A stretch of 64,000 nucleotides of DNA from Brachyhypopomus gauderio (lineage: Eukaryota; Chordata; Actinopteri; Gymnotiformes; Hypopomidae). Of this stretch, positions 20,279 to 31,207 are shown piece by piece. The notes below the pieces were generated by a model. The model did not search any database. It was given only the letters and a program-made list of their open reading frames with translations, and was not told where the DNA came from. Every line of letters starts with the position of its first letter. The first letter of the stretch is position 1. Made by a program: the position numbers and the translations under genes. The stretch covers positions 1,309,501 through 1,373,500 of the forward strand of contig NW_027506898.1 in the NCBI RefSeq assembly GCF_052324685.1, written 5' to 3'.

Positions 20279-20504
20279 TACATGAGACACTTCTGAGTCT
20301 TGTTTTGCTGGGTTCACAGACCAAGTTAAGCTCAAAGTGACTTGTCATGGGAGAATGCATGTTGCAACAACTACAGACAAGGACTTCCAGCAACAAGATA
20401 ATTAGTTGAGGTATTTGATTTGGTCAACTGAAAGACACTTTCTGTTTACAGTAGTCTTCAACAATGAAAGCTGGTACAATCCCAGATAAAGAGCAATAGC
20501 AGAA

Positions 20505-20576
20505 AGGTTCCACCGAGAGTCGAACTCGGATCACTGGATTCAAAGTCCAGAGTGCTGACCATTACACCATGGAACC
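20505..20576 (-). tRNA. tRNA-Gln(TTG) class T
   Basis: As at 599. Confidence 0.94.
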
Positions 20577-20971
20577 CACAGCAAAAGTTGTTTCTAGCAA
20601 ATGAGTTGCTGGATTCAGAGTCCAGAATGCTAACACCATGGAAACAGCAAATAGGTTTCCAACTTCTCTGTCGTTGATTTCAGAGTCTGTTGTGCTTACT
20701 ACTGCATCACGCAACCAAAGAAATTAGCTTTTGTGAATACTGTTTTGCTGAACACATAGCAAAACATCCTGTCCTGAGACCCTAGCATATTTGGATTTAA
20801 ATGACTTCACCAATTCTAGGATAATCAGAAAGCTGTTTGCCACAAGAACAAGCATGTAAAAATTCTGAAAACAATTCATGAAATATGCTGGAATTATATA
20901 GACCGCAAGCATGTGATAGAGCTTGCATGGAGAAAAGACCTGCAAGCTGGAATCAACACTAATGAATCAAA
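20577..20971 (-). repeat. L spacer, subtype L1
   Basis: Intact copy. Confidence 0.8.
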
Positions 20972-21043
20972 AGGTTCCACTGAGAGTTGAACTCAGATTG
21001 CTGGATTCAGAGTCCAGAGTGCTAACCATTACACCACGGAACC
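20972..21043 (-). tRNA. tRNA-Gln(CTG) class B, A7G
   Basis: A7 is G (ccacgg on the plus strand), giving a G7.U66 wobble at the base of the acceptor stem. Confidence 0.92.
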
Positions 21044-21271
21044 TAAAAGATAAGTTCTGATTCTTCTGTTTTGCTGGGTTCACAGACCAAGTTAAGCTCA
21101 AAGTGACTTGTCTTGAGAGGATGCAAGTTGCAACAACTACAGACAAGGACTTCCAGCAACAAGATATTTAGTTGAGGTATTCGATTTGGTCAACTGAAAG
21201 ACACTTTCTGTTTACACTAGTCTTCAACAATGAAAGCTGGTACAATCCCAGATAAAGAGCATGTAGCAGAA

Positions 21272-21343
21272 AGGTTCCACCGAGAGTCGAACTCGGATAG
21301 CTGGATTCAGAGTCCAGAGTGCTAAACATTACACCATGGAACC
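21272..21343 (-). tRNA. tRNA-Gln(CTG), class A with G19U
   Basis: Shares G19U with 1366 and also has variable loop CTAT. It sits in a class C slot. Function doubtful. Confidence 0.8.
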
Positions 21344-21570
21344 TACATTAGACATTTCTGAGTCTTGTTTTGCTGGGTTCACAGACCAAGTTAAGCTCAA
21401 AGTGACTTGTCTTGAGAGGATGCAGGTTGCAACAACTACAGACAAGGACTTCCAGCAACAAGATGTTTAGTTGAGGTATTCGATTTGGTCAACTGAAAGA
21501 CACTTTCTGTTTACACTAGTCTTCAACAACGAAAGCTGGTACAACCCCTGATAAAGAGCATGTAGCAGAA

Positions 21571-21642
21571 AGGTTCCACCGAGAGTCGAACTTGGATTGC
21601 TGGATTCAGAGTCCAGCGTGCTAACCATTACACCATGGAACC
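21571..21642 (-). tRNA. tRNA-Gln(CTG) class D
   Basis: As at 1665. Confidence 0.87.
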
Positions 21643-21869
21643 TACGTTAGACACTTCTGAGTCTTGTTTTGCTGGGTTCACAGACCAAGTTAAGCTCAAA
21701 GTGACTTGTCATGGAAGAATGCATGTTGCAACAACTACAGACAAGGACTTCCAGCAACAAGATAATTAGTTGAGGTATTTGATTTGGTCAACTGAAAGAC
21801 ACTTTCTGTTTACAGTAGTCTTCAACAATGAAAGCTGGTACAATCCCAGATAAAGAGCATGTAGCAGAA

Positions 21870-21941
21870 AGGTTCCACCGAGAGTCGAACTCGGATCACT
21901 GGATTCAAAGTCCAGAGTGCTGACCATTACACCATGGAACC
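21870..21941 (-). tRNA. tRNA-Gln(TTG) class T
   Basis: As at 599. Confidence 0.94.
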
Positions 21942-22336
21942 CACAGCAAAAGGTGTTTCTAGAAAATGAGTTGCTGGATTCAGAGTCCAGAATGCTAACA
22001 CCATGGAACCAGCAAATAGGTTTCCAACTTCTCTGCCGTTGATTTCAGAGTCTGTTGTGCTTACCACTGCATCACGCAACCAAAGAAATTAGCTTTTGTG
22101 AATACTGTTTTGCTGAACACATAGCAAAACATCCTGTCCTGAGACCCTAGCATATTTGGATTTAAATGACTTCACCAATTCTAGGATAATCAGAAAGCTG
22201 TTTGCCACAAGAACAAGCATGTAAAAATTCTGAAAACAATTCATGAAATATGCTGGAATTATATATACCGCAAGCATGTGATAGAGCTTGCATGGAGAAA
22301 AGACCTGCAAGCTGGAATCAACACTAATGAATCAAA
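21942..22336 (-). repeat. L spacer, subtype L2
   Basis: Intact copy. Confidence 0.8.
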
Positions 22337-22408
22337 AGGTTCCACTGAGAGTTGAACTCAGATTGCTGGATTCAGAGTCCAGAGTGCTAACCATTACACC
22401 ATGGAACC
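22337..22408 (-). tRNA. tRNA-Gln(CTG) class B
   Basis: As at 1066. Confidence 0.94.
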
Positions 22409-22636
22409 TAAAAGATAAGTTCTGATTCTTCTGTTTTGCTGGGTTCACAGACCAAGTTAAGCTCAAAGTGACTTGTCTTGAGAGGATGCAAGTTGCAACA
22501 ACTACAGACAAGGACTTGCAGCAACAAGATATTTAGTTGAGGTATTCGATTTGGTCAACTGAAAGACACTTTCTGTTTACAGTAGTCTTCAACAATGAAA
22601 GCTGGTACAATCCCAGATAAAGAGCATGTAGCAGAA

Positions 22637-22708
22637 AGGTTCCACCGAGAGTCGAACTCGGATTGCTGGATTCAGAGTCTAGAGTGCAAACCATTACACC
22701 ATGGAACC
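22637..22708 (-). tRNA. tRNA-Gln(CTG) class A21U, G29A
   Basis: In addition to U21, G29 is A (stem CTAGA/TCCAG), leaving an A.C mismatch in the anticodon stem. Likely impaired. Confidence 0.78.
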
Positions 22709-22934
22709 TACATGAGACACTTCTGAGTCTTGTTTTGCTGGGTTCACAGACCAAGTTAAGCTCAAAGTGACTTGTCATGGGAGAATGCATGTTGCAACAA
22801 CTACAGACAAGGACTTCCAGCAACAAGATAATTAGTTGAGGTATTTGATTTGGTCAACTGAAAGACACTTTCTGTTTACAGTAGTCTTCAACAATGAAAG
22901 CTGGTACAATCCCAGATAAAGAGCAATAGCAGAA

Positions 22935-23006
22935 AGGTTCCACCGAGAGTCGAACTCGGATCACTGGATTCAAAGTCCAGAGTGCTGACCATTACACCAT
23001 GGAACC
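22935..23006 (-). tRNA. tRNA-Gln(TTG) class T
   Basis: As at 599. Confidence 0.94.
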
Positions 23007-23401
23007 CACAGCAAAAGTTGTTTCTAGCAAATGAGTTGCTGGATTCAGAGTCCAGAATGCTAACACCATGGAAACAGCAAATAGGTTTCCAACTTCTCTG
23101 CCGTTGATTTCAGAGTCTGTTGTGCTTACTACTGCATCACGCAACCAAAGAAATTAGCTTTTGTGAATACTGTTTTGCTGAACACATAGCAAAACATCCT
23201 GTCCTGAGACCCTAGCATATTTGGATTTAAATGACTTCACCAATTCTAGGATAATCAGAAAGCTGTTTGCCACAAGAACAAGCATGTAAAAATTCTGAAA
23301 ACAATTCATGAAATATGCTGGAATTATATAGACCGCAAGCATGTGATAGAGCTTGCATGGAGAAAAGACCTGCAAGCTGGAATCAACACTAATGAATCAA
23401 A
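23007..23401 (-). repeat. L spacer, subtype L1
   Basis: Has ctctgccg where earlier L1 copies have ctctgtcg. Confidence 0.8.
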
Positions 23402-23473
23402 AGGTTCCACTGAGAGTTGAACTCAGATTGCTGGATTCAGAGTCCAGAGTGCTAACCATTACACCATGGAACC
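23402..23473 (-). tRNA. tRNA-Gln(CTG) class B
   Basis: As at 1066. Confidence 0.94.
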
Positions 23474-23701
23474 TAAAAGATAAGTTCTGATTCTTCTGTT
23501 TTGCTGGGTTCACAGACCAAGTTAAGCTCAAAGTGACTTGTCTTGAGAGGATGCAAGTTGCAACAACTACAGACAAGGACTTCCAGCAACAAGATATTTA
23601 GTTGAGGTATTCGATTTGGTCAACTGAAAGACACTTTCTGTTTACACTAGTCTTCAACAATGAAAGCTGGTACAATCCCAGATAAAGAGCATGTAGCAGA
23701 A

Positions 23702-23773
23702 AGGTTCCACCGAGAGCCGAACTCGGATTGCTGGATTCAGAATCCAGCGTGCTAACCATTACACCATGAAACC
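23702..23773 (-). tRNA. tRNA-Gln(CTG)-like, class C, probably impaired
   Basis: As at 5628. Confidence 0.75.
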
Positions 23774-24000
23774 TACATTAGACATTTCTGAGTCTTGTTT
23801 TGCTGGGTTCACAGACCAAGTTAAGCTCAAAGTGACTTGTCTTGAGAGGATGCAGGTTGCAACAACTACAGACAAGGACTTCCAGCAACAAGATGTTTAG
23901 TTGAGGTATTCGATTTGGTCAACTGAAAGACACTTTCTGTTTACACTAGTCTTCAACAACGAAAGCTGGTACAACCCCTGATAAAGAGCATGTAACAGAA

Positions 24001-24072
24001 AGGTTCCACCGAGAGTCGAACTTGGATTGCTGGATTCAGAGTCCAGCGTGCTAACCATTACACCATGGAACC
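24001..24072 (-). tRNA. tRNA-Gln(CTG) class D
   Basis: As at 1665, with gtaacag in the 3' flank. Confidence 0.87.
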
Positions 24073-24298
24073 TACGTTAGACACTTCTGAGTCTTGTTTT
24101 GCTGGGTTCACAGACCAAGTTAAGCTCAAAGTGACTTGTCATGGGAGAATGCATGTTGCAACAACTACAGACAAGGACTTCCAGCAACAAGATAATTAGT
24201 TGAGGTATTTGATTTGGTCAACTGAAAGACACTTTCTGTTTACAGTAGTCTTCAACAATGAAAGCTGGTACAATCCCAGATAAAGAGCAATAGCAGAA

Positions 24299-24370
24299 AG
24301 GTTCCACCGAGAGTCGAACTCGGATCACTGGATTCAAAGTGCAGAGTGCTGACCATTACACCATGGAACC
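24299..24370 (-). tRNA. tRNA-Gln(TTG) class T, G30C
   Basis: G30 is C (stem CTGCA/TCCAG), a C.C mismatch in the anticodon stem. Shared only with 26728. Confidence 0.85.
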
Positions 24371-24765
24371 CACAGCAAAAGTTGTTTCTAGCAAATGAGT
24401 TGCTGAATTCAGAGTCCAGAATGCTAACACCATGGAACCAGCAAATAGGTTTCCAACTTCTCTGCCGTTGATTTCAGAGTCTGTTGTGCTTACTACTGCA
24501 TCACGCAACCAAAGAAATTAGCTTTTGTGAATACTGTTTTGCTGAACACATAGCAAAACATCCTGTCCTGAGACCCTAGCATATTTGGATTTAAATGACT
24601 TCACCAATTCTAGGATAATCAGAAAGCTGTTTGCCACAAGAACAAGCATGTAAAAATTCTGAAAACAATTCATGAAATATGCTGGAATTATATAGACCGC
24701 AAGCATGTGATAGAGCTTGCATGGAGAAAAGACCTGCAAGCTGGAATCAACACTAATGAATCAAA
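24371..24765 (-). repeat. L spacer, subtype L0
   Basis: The half-tRNA relic has ctgaattc in place of ctggattc; shared with 26800-27194. Confidence 0.8.
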
Positions 24766-24837
24766 AGGTTCCACTGAGAGTTGAACTCAGATTGCTGGAT
24801 TCAGAGTCCAGAGTGCTAACCATTACACCATGGAACC
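24766..24837 (-). tRNA. tRNA-Gln(CTG) class B
   Basis: As at 1066. Confidence 0.94.
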
Positions 24838-25065
24838 TAAAAGATAAGTTCTGATTCTTCTGTTTTGCTGGGTTCACAGACCAAGTTAAGCTCAAAGTGA
24901 CTTGTCTTGAGAGGATGCAAGTTGCAACAACTACAGACAAGGACTTGCAGCAACAAGATATTTAGTTGAGGTATTCGATTTGGTCAACTGAAAGACACTT
25001 TCTGTTTACAGTAGTCTTCAACAATGAAAGCTGGTACAATCCCAGATAAAGAGCATGTAGCAGAA

Positions 25066-25137
25066 AGGTTCCACCGAGAGTCGAACTCGGATTGCTGGAT
25101 TCAGAGTCCAGAGTGCAAACCATTACACCATGGAACC
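25066..25137 (-). tRNA. tRNA-Gln(CTG) class A21U
   Basis: As at 4563. Confidence 0.83.
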
Positions 25138-25363
25138 TACATGAGACACTTCTGAGTCTTGTTTTGCTGGGTTCACAGACCAAGTTAAGCTCAAAGTGAC
25201 TTGTCATGGGAGAATGCATGTTGCAACAACTACAGACAAGGACTTCCAGCAACAAGATAATTAGTTGAGGTATTTGATTTGGTCAACTGAAAGACACTTT
25301 CTGTTTACAGTAGTCTTCAACAATGAAAGCTGGTACAATCCCAGATAAAGAGCAATAGCAGAA

Positions 25364-25435
25364 AGGTTCCACCGAGAGTCGAACTCGGATCACTGGATTC
25401 AAAGTCCAGAGTGCTGACCATTACACCATGGAACC
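25364..25435 (-). tRNA. tRNA-Gln(TTG) class T
   Basis: As at 599. Confidence 0.94.
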
Positions 25436-25830
25436 CACAGCAAAAGTTGTTTCTAGCAAATGAGTTGCTGGATTCAGAGTCCAGAATGCTAACACCATGG
25501 AAACAGCAAATAGGTTTCCAACTTCTCTGCCGTTGATTTCAGAGTCTGTTGTGCTTACTACTGCATCACGCAACCAAAGAAATTAGCTTTTGTGAATACT
25601 GTTTTGCTGAACACATAGCAAAACATCCTGTCCTGAGACCCTAGCATATTTGGATTTAAATGACTTCACCAATTCTAGGATAATCAGAAAGCTGTTTGCC
25701 ACAAGAACAAGCATGTAAAAATTCTGAAAACAATTCATGAAATATGCTGGAATTATATAGACCGCAAGCATGTGATAGAGCTTGCATGGAGAAAAGACCT
25801 GCAAGCTGGAATCAACACTAATGAATCAAA
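25436..25830 (-). repeat. L spacer, subtype L1
   Basis: Intact copy. Confidence 0.8.
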
Positions 25831-25902
25831 AGGTTCCACTGAGAGTTGAACTCAGATTGCTGGATTCAGAGTCCAGAGTGCTAACCATTACACCATGGAA
25901 CC
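25831..25902 (-). tRNA. tRNA-Gln(CTG) class B
   Basis: As at 1066. Confidence 0.94.
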
Positions 25903-26130
25903 TAAAAGATAAGTTCTGATTCTTCTGTTTTGCTGGGTTCACAGACCAAGTTAAGCTCAAAGTGACTTGTCTTGAGAGGATGCAAGTTGCAACAACTACA
26001 GACAAGGACTTCCAGCAACAAGATATTTAGTTGAGGTATTCGATTTGGTCAACTGAAAGACACTTTCTGTTTACACTAGTCTTCAACAATGAAAGCTGGT
26101 ACAATCCCAGATAAAGAGCATGTAGCAGAA

Positions 26131-26202
26131 AGGTTCCACCGAGAGCCGAACTCGGATTGCTGGATTCAGAATCCAGCGTGCTAACCATTACACCATGAAA
26201 CC
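26131..26202 (-). tRNA. tRNA-Gln(CTG)-like, class C, probably impaired
   Basis: As at 5628. The S spacer after it carries a private g at 26361, shared with the transposon-bearing spacer. Confidence 0.75.
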
Positions 26203-26429
26203 TACATTAGACATTTCTGAGTCTTGTTTTGCTGGGTTCACAGACCAAGTTAAGCTCAAAGTGACTTGTCTTGAGAGGATGCAGGTTGCAACAACTACAG
26301 ACAAGGACTTCCAGCAACAAGATGTTTAGTTGAGGTATTCGATTTGGTCAACTGAAAGACGCTTTCTGTTTACACTAGTCTTCAACAACGAAAGCTGGTA
26401 CAACCCCTGATAAAGAGCATGTAACAGAA

Positions 26430-26501
26430 AGGTTCCACCGAGAGTCGAACTTGGATTGCTGGATTCAGAGTCCAGCGTGCTAACCATTACACCATGGAAC
26501 C
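26430..26501 (-). tRNA. tRNA-Gln(CTG) class D
   Basis: As at 1665, with gtaacag in the 3' flank. Confidence 0.87.
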
Positions 26502-26727
26502 TACGTTAGACACTTCTGAGTCTTGTTTTGCTGGGTTCACAGACCAAGTTAAGCTCAAAGTGACTTGTCATGGGAGAATGCATGTTGCAACAACTACAGA
26601 CAAGGACTTCCAGCAACAAGATAATTAGTTGAGGTATTTGATTTGGTCAACTGAAAGACACTTTCTGTTTACAGTAGTCTTCAACAATGAAAGCTGGTAC
26701 AATCCCAGATAAAGAGCAATAGCAGAA

Positions 26728-26799
26728 AGGTTCCACCGAGAGTCGAACTCGGATCACTGGATTCAAAGTGCAGAGTGCTGACCATTACACCATGGAACC
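26728..26799 (-). tRNA. tRNA-Gln(TTG) class T, G30C
   Basis: As at 24299. Confidence 0.85.
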
Positions 26800-27194
26800 C
26801 ACAGCAAAAGTTGTTTCTAGCAAATGAGTTGCTGAATTCAGAGTCCAGAATGCTAACACCATGGAACCAGCAAATAGGTTTCCAACTTCTCTGCCGTTGA
26901 TTTCAGAGTCTGTTGTGCTTACTACTGCATCACGCAACCAAAGAAATTAGCTTTTGTGAATACTGTTTTGCTGAACACATAGCAAAACATCCTGTCCTGA
27001 GACCCTAGCATATTTGGATTTAAATGACTTCACCAATTCTAGGATAATCAGAAAGCTGTTTGCCACAAGAACAAGCATGTAAAAATTCTGAAAACAATTC
27101 ATGAAATATGCTGGAATTATATAGACCGCAAGCATGTGATAGAGCTTGCATGGAGAAAAGACCTGCAAGCTGGAATCAACACTAATGAATCAAA
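26800..27194 (-). repeat. L spacer, subtype L0
   Basis: Same ctgaattc variant as 24371-24765. Confidence 0.8.
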
Positions 27195-27266
27195 AGGTTC
27201 CACTGAGAGTTGAACTCAGATTGCTGGATTCAGAGTCCAGAGTGCTAACCATTACACCATGGAACC
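27195..27266 (-). tRNA. tRNA-Gln(CTG) class B
   Basis: As at 1066. Confidence 0.94.
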
Positions 27267-27494
27267 TAAAAGATAAGTTCTGATTCTTCTGTTTTGCTGG
27301 GTTCACAGACCAAGTTAAGCTCAAAGTGACTTGTCTTGAGAGGATGCAAGTTGCAACAACTACAGACAAGGACTTGCAGCAACAAGATATTTAGTTGAGG
27401 TATTCGATTTGGTCAACTGAAAGACACTTTCTGTTTACAGTAGTCTTCAACAATGAAAGCTGGTACAATCCCAGATAAAGAGCATGTAGCAGAA

Positions 27495-27566
27495 AGGTTC
27501 CACCGAGAGTCGAACTCGGATTGCTGGATTCAGAGTCCAGAGTGCAAACCATTACACCATGGAACC
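27495..27566 (-). tRNA. tRNA-Gln(CTG) class A21U
   Basis: As at 4563. Confidence 0.83.
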
Positions 27567-27792
27567 TACATGAGACACTTCTGAGTCTTGTTTTGCTGGG
27601 TTCACAGACCAAGTTAAGCTCAAAGTGACTTGTCATGGGAGAATGCATGTTGCAACAACTACAGACAAGGACTTCCAGCAACAAGATAATTAGTTGAGGT
27701 ATTTGATTTGGTCAACTGAAAGACACTTTCTGTTTACAGTAGTCTTTAACAATGAAAGCTGGTACAATCCCAGATAAAGAGCAATAGCAGAA

Positions 27793-27864
27793 AGGTTCCA
27801 CCGAGAGTCGAACTCGGATCACTGGATTCAAAGTCCAGAGTGCTGACCATTACACCATGGAACC
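27793..27864 (-). tRNA. tRNA-Gln(TTG) class T
   Basis: As at 599. Confidence 0.94.
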
Positions 27865-28259
27865 CACAGCAAAAGTTGTTTCTAGCAAATGAGTTGCTGG
27901 ATTCAGAGTCCAGAATGCTAACACCATGGAAACAGCAAATAGGTTTCCAACTTCTCTGCCGTTGATTTCAGAGTCTGTTGTGCTTACTACTGCATCACGC
28001 AACCAAAGAAATTAGCTTTTGTGAATACTGTTTTGCTGAACACATAGCAAAACATCCTGTCCTGAGACCCTAGCATATTTGGATTTAAATGACTTCACCA
28101 ATTCTAGGATAATCAGAAAGCTGTTTGCCACAAGAACAAGCATGTAAAAATTCTGAAAACAATTCATGAAATATGCTGGAATTATATAGACCGCAAGCAT
28201 GTGATAGAGCTTGCATGGAGAAAAGACCTGCAAGCTGGAATCAACACTAATGAATCAAA
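27865..28259 (-). repeat. L spacer, subtype L1
   Basis: Intact copy. Confidence 0.8.
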
Positions 28260-28331
28260 AGGTTCCACTGAGAGTTGAACTCAGATTGCTGGATTCAGAG
28301 TCCAGAGTGCTAACCATTACACCATGGAACC
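28260..28331 (-). tRNA. tRNA-Gln(CTG) class B
   Basis: As at 1066. Confidence 0.94.
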
Positions 28332-28559
28332 TAAAAGATAAGTTCTGATTCTTCTGTTTTGCTGGGTTCACAGACCAAGTTAAGCTCAAAGTGACTTGTC
28401 TTGAGAGGATGCAAGTTGCAACAACTACAGACAAGGACTTCCAGCAACAAGATATTTAGTTGAGGTATTCGATTTGGTCAACTGAAAGACACTTTCTGTT
28501 TACACTAGTCTTCAACAATGAAAGCTGGTACAATCCCAGATAAAGAGCATGTAGCAGAA

Positions 28560-28631
28560 AGGTTCCACCGAGAGCCGAACTCGGATTGCTGGATTCAGAA
28601 TCCAGCGTGCTAACCATTACACCATGAAACC
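28560..28631 (-). tRNA. tRNA-Gln(CTG)-like, class C, probably impaired
   Basis: As at 5628. Its 5' flank is cut 47 bases upstream by the transposon, which moves the next gene 2950 bp away. Confidence 0.75.
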
Positions 28632-28678
28632 TACATTAGACATTTCTGAGTCTTGTTTTGCTGGGTTCACAGACCAAG

Positions 28679-28682
28679 TTAA
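28679..28682. repeat. TTAA target-site duplication, left
   Basis: The uninterrupted spacer reads ccaagttaagctc. Here ccaag-ttaa is followed by the transposon end. Confidence 0.95.
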
Positions 28683-28695
28683 CACTAGAAGCGCC
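28683..28695 (+). repeat. piggyBac left terminal inverted repeat
   Basis: CACTAGAAGCGCC, the exact inverse complement of 31616-31628. Confidence 0.95.
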
Positions 28696-28793
28696 AAAGC
28701 TCCGGTCATTTGACCGCTGTGACGTCTACTAGAAGCGCCGCCTCTGGTCGACCTAATTATACCTAGAAGCGCCGAGCACCGGTCACTTGACCG
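28685..28793 (+). promoter_or_regulatory. left subterminal motifs, likely transposase-binding
   Basis: CTAGAAGCGCC occurs at 28685-28695, 28729-28739 and 28763-28773. Palindromes CGGTCA-TT-TGACCG (28703-28716), GGTCGACC (28746-28753) and CGGTCA-CT-TGACCG (28780-28793) lie between or after them. Repeated subterminal motifs are typical binding sites for piggyBac transposases; the assignment here is inferred from position and repetition. Confidence 0.7.
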
Positions 28794-29580
28794 CAGCAGC
28801 ACAAAAAATAATAATATCTTTGCACTGGATCCAATTTCAGAACCCTCCTTTCATGACTTTTCCCAGAATTGTCCTTTTAATAAACTAGTATTTTTACATT
28901 GTTAAAAGAAACCCTGCACATGCTAGTTTCAATCGATTTCGCTCGTATCTCTGTAATATTGTCGTCGTCGCCTACACTTCAAGACTGTGATTCTCTTTTC
29001 TGCCAGCGGGTGTCGCAAAGATTCGTATGTCATTTAATATTTAGTATAACTAAATAAAGATCAATAGTTTTCAAAACTAAATTATTCAAAGTTCAAACTG
29101 ATTATTGTGTAAAGACAAAACGGAATTCGTCCGTTGAACGAAAGTGAAAGTGTTTCACTTTCCAAAGTCTTAAAATATATACTTTATTTATTAATATTAT
29201 TTAATATATACTATATATAAGTTTACATCAATGGTTTTCAAACCGTGAGAGCGTCTTGCTTTGCCTAATAAATGCTTTAGTAGTTTGCAGGAATTCTGCG
29301 AATGGTAATTAGCCTACTTATCAAGTCAATATCTCAAATAAATGATCTCTCGGGTATAATCCCTCTTCGCCAGGGCTAGCTGTTAGATACATACATTATG
29401 TATGGCTGCTTTTGACACACTGGCATTACAAAAGAATTAAGCAGAATGCAAGTTACGTATGTAAATGCATACCTTTGCGAGCGAAACTGAGATGATGGCA
29501 TGGGCGGTGCTGTTATGAACACTTTATTCACAATAGCATTCATGAGGCAACGTGAGCTATAAATTCGTCGGGACGCGGCT
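28794..29580. other. transposon interior, no gene recognised
   Basis: AT-rich, notably 29174-29220. No coding frame resembling a transposase catalytic domain is seen on either strand. A small inverted repeat AAAGTG-TTT-CACTTT occurs near 29145. It probably represents non-coding internal or captured DNA. Confidence 0.5.
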
Positions 29581-29911
29581 ACACAGTTTGAGTGAAAACT
29601 CTGCTTGGGCGATCGAACAGCAACACAGTTTGCTTGAAAGCTCGGTTTTGGCGTTTGAACAGCAACATAGTTTGCGTGACTCCTCGGTTTGGGCGTTTGA
29701 ACAGCAACACAGTTTGCTTGAAAGCTCGGTTTGGGCGATCGAACAGCAACACAGTTTGCTTGAAAGCTCGGTTTTGGCGTTTGAACAGCAACATAGTTTG
29801 CGTGACTCCTCGGTTTGGGCGTTTGAACAGCAACACAGTTTGCTTGAAAGCTCGGTTTGGGTGATCGAACAGCAACACAGTTTGCTTGAAAGCTCGGTTT
29901 GGGTGATCGAA
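29581..29911 (+). repeat. 42-bp minisatellite, about 7.8 copies
   Basis: A partial unit (29581-29610) is followed by seven 42-bp units starting at 29611, 29653, 29695, 29737, 29779, 29821 and 29863, then the first bases of another. Typical core: cagcaacacagtttgcttg. Units alternate in subtype with a 126-bp super-period. Because 42 is divisible by 3, two frames per strand stay open (14-residue repeats such as AFEQQHSLLESSVW), giving spurious open frames of 90-235 codons. The frame of the Cys-rich remnant has a stop in each unit, so the repeat is not part of that protein. Confidence 0.93.
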
Positions 29912-30099
29912 TTTTACCTGAAGCTCCTTGCCCGCCCTCAAAAAGAAAACAATGCCAAGTCGGCAGATGTTCAGGGAACAAAACGTATGACATCTGCCAG
30001 ACATGTAAGCGACTGGTCTGTGGCAAATGTGCAAAGACTGCACCTAAGCTGTGTTTTGAATGTGAAGCTGACACACAAATCAAAACAAAGGGAACTTAA
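29899..30099 (+). pseudogene. piggyBac transposase C-terminal Cys-rich remnant
   Basis: About 60 codons ending at a TAA. The peptide contains SKRKQCQVGRCSG, then YDICQTCKRLVCGKC and KLCFEC, matching the pattern of the C-terminal zinc-binding Cys-rich domain of piggyBac transposases, which binds the terminal repeats. The DDE catalytic region and N-terminus are absent; the minisatellite lies where they should be. I read it as a truncated fossil. A start at TTG 29899 is not credible. Domain assignment is from pattern recognition only. Confidence 0.72.
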
Positions 30100-30529
30100 T
30101 TTGAGGTGGTGAACGAAACTTATGCAATATACGCTAAAGAGAGACGGGATGCATCCGTTGTTGGCCTGTAGCTGTGTTCTACAACCTCCAAAACCTGGCT
30201 GTAATTAATAAATATTGTTCAAACAGTGCATGAACATTAACCACAGCGGTGGAGGTTTATTCTCAAGTTCACAATTCACTACATAAATGTAACCTAATTT
30301 GAGGTGGGGAACGAAACTTATTCAATATACGCTAAAGAGAGACGGGATGCACCCGTTGTTGGCCTGTAGCTGTGTTCTACAACCTCCAAAACCTGGCTGT
30401 AATTAATAAATATTGTTCAAACAGTGCATGAACATTAACCACAGCGGCGGAGGTTTATTCTCAAGTTCACAATTCACTACATAAATGGAACTTAATTTGA
30501 GGTGGGGAACGAAACTTATGCAATATACG
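30091..30529 (+). repeat. 198-bp tandem duplication, 2.2 copies
   Basis: Copies start at 30091 and 30289, with a 43-bp third start at 30487; the phase is set by ggaacttaatttgaggtgg. The repeat begins over the stop codon of the transposase remnant, so it duplicates the element's 3' untranslated region. The two full copies differ at few positions. Each contains attaataaatattg, a possible poly(A)-signal context (aataaa). Confidence 0.92.
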
Positions 30530-31165
30530 ATACATGTAAATCACCGAATGGTGATAACGCTTGGTGATAACACGGTCGTTAGGACGTGGGATCACACATC
30601 GGCTATTCACCGATCAAACACCTCATTTGAAACGGCAACACAATACGGCAAGATAAAAAAGTGAACATTAGAGAGGACAGAGGCAACTATATTCGTGAAG
30701 CCATCCGTATCATTTTAATAATTTTGCGTTTTGTTACGCAAAGGTACATAGCCTACCTTTTATAATGATATTTTTGTAATTATTTTGCCTATTTATGCTT
30801 TTTGTTCTTTGTCTAACACAAAACATTATAGACATTTATTTGTAGATTTGTTATGTTCACCATAGCCTACAATTCACTAACATACACAACTTTTAGACAT
30901 TAAAACTTGAAATGGCGTAACATTGAACAAAGTATACAAACAAACTTGCTTTAGCTCGGTCTACGGGCTTCACTTTGCTACTCTGAGTATCGAACAAGCT
31001 TTTTGTGGATGTGGGGGTGGAAGGCTGCAGCGCAGTCTGTTTCATTAGCAAGACAAAAGACGTGAACGCTTCACAGTGGGGGTGCGGGCCAGTGGGTTAG
31101 TGGTGTGGCGAACGTACATGATAATATAGTGACATATATGCCAACAGAATAACACACAGACAAAT
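30530..31165. other. transposon interior, no gene recognised
   Basis: No coding frame or RNA gene recognised. A duplicated tggtgataac (30549-30558 and 30562-30571) and a small hairpin TCACC-GAAT-GGTGA (30541-30554) are present; 30720-30950 is AT-rich. Confidence 0.5.
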
Positions 31166-31207
31166 AAGCAAACTATTACACTAACCAAGCAAACTATTAC
31201 ACTAACC
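31166..31207 (+). repeat. 21-bp direct tandem pair
   Basis: Two exact copies of a 21-bp unit beginning aagcaaactattacac. Confidence 0.9.

Larger units (their letters stand above)
19440..21869 (-). repeat. higher-order repeat, full 2430 bp
   Basis: The class C slot is filled by a G19U gene. Confidence 0.9.
21870..24298 (-). repeat. higher-order repeat, 2429 bp
   Basis: Full slot set. Confidence 0.9.
24299..26727 (-). repeat. higher-order repeat, 2429 bp
   Basis: Shares private variants (class T G30C, ctgaattc relic, g at 26361) with the next copy. Confidence 0.9.

Noticed and set aside
29376-30112. Open frames of 90-235 codons on both strands in the transposon
   Set aside because: Produced by the 42-bp minisatellite, whose length is a multiple of three. 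Four frames cannot all be coding and none resembles a known family.
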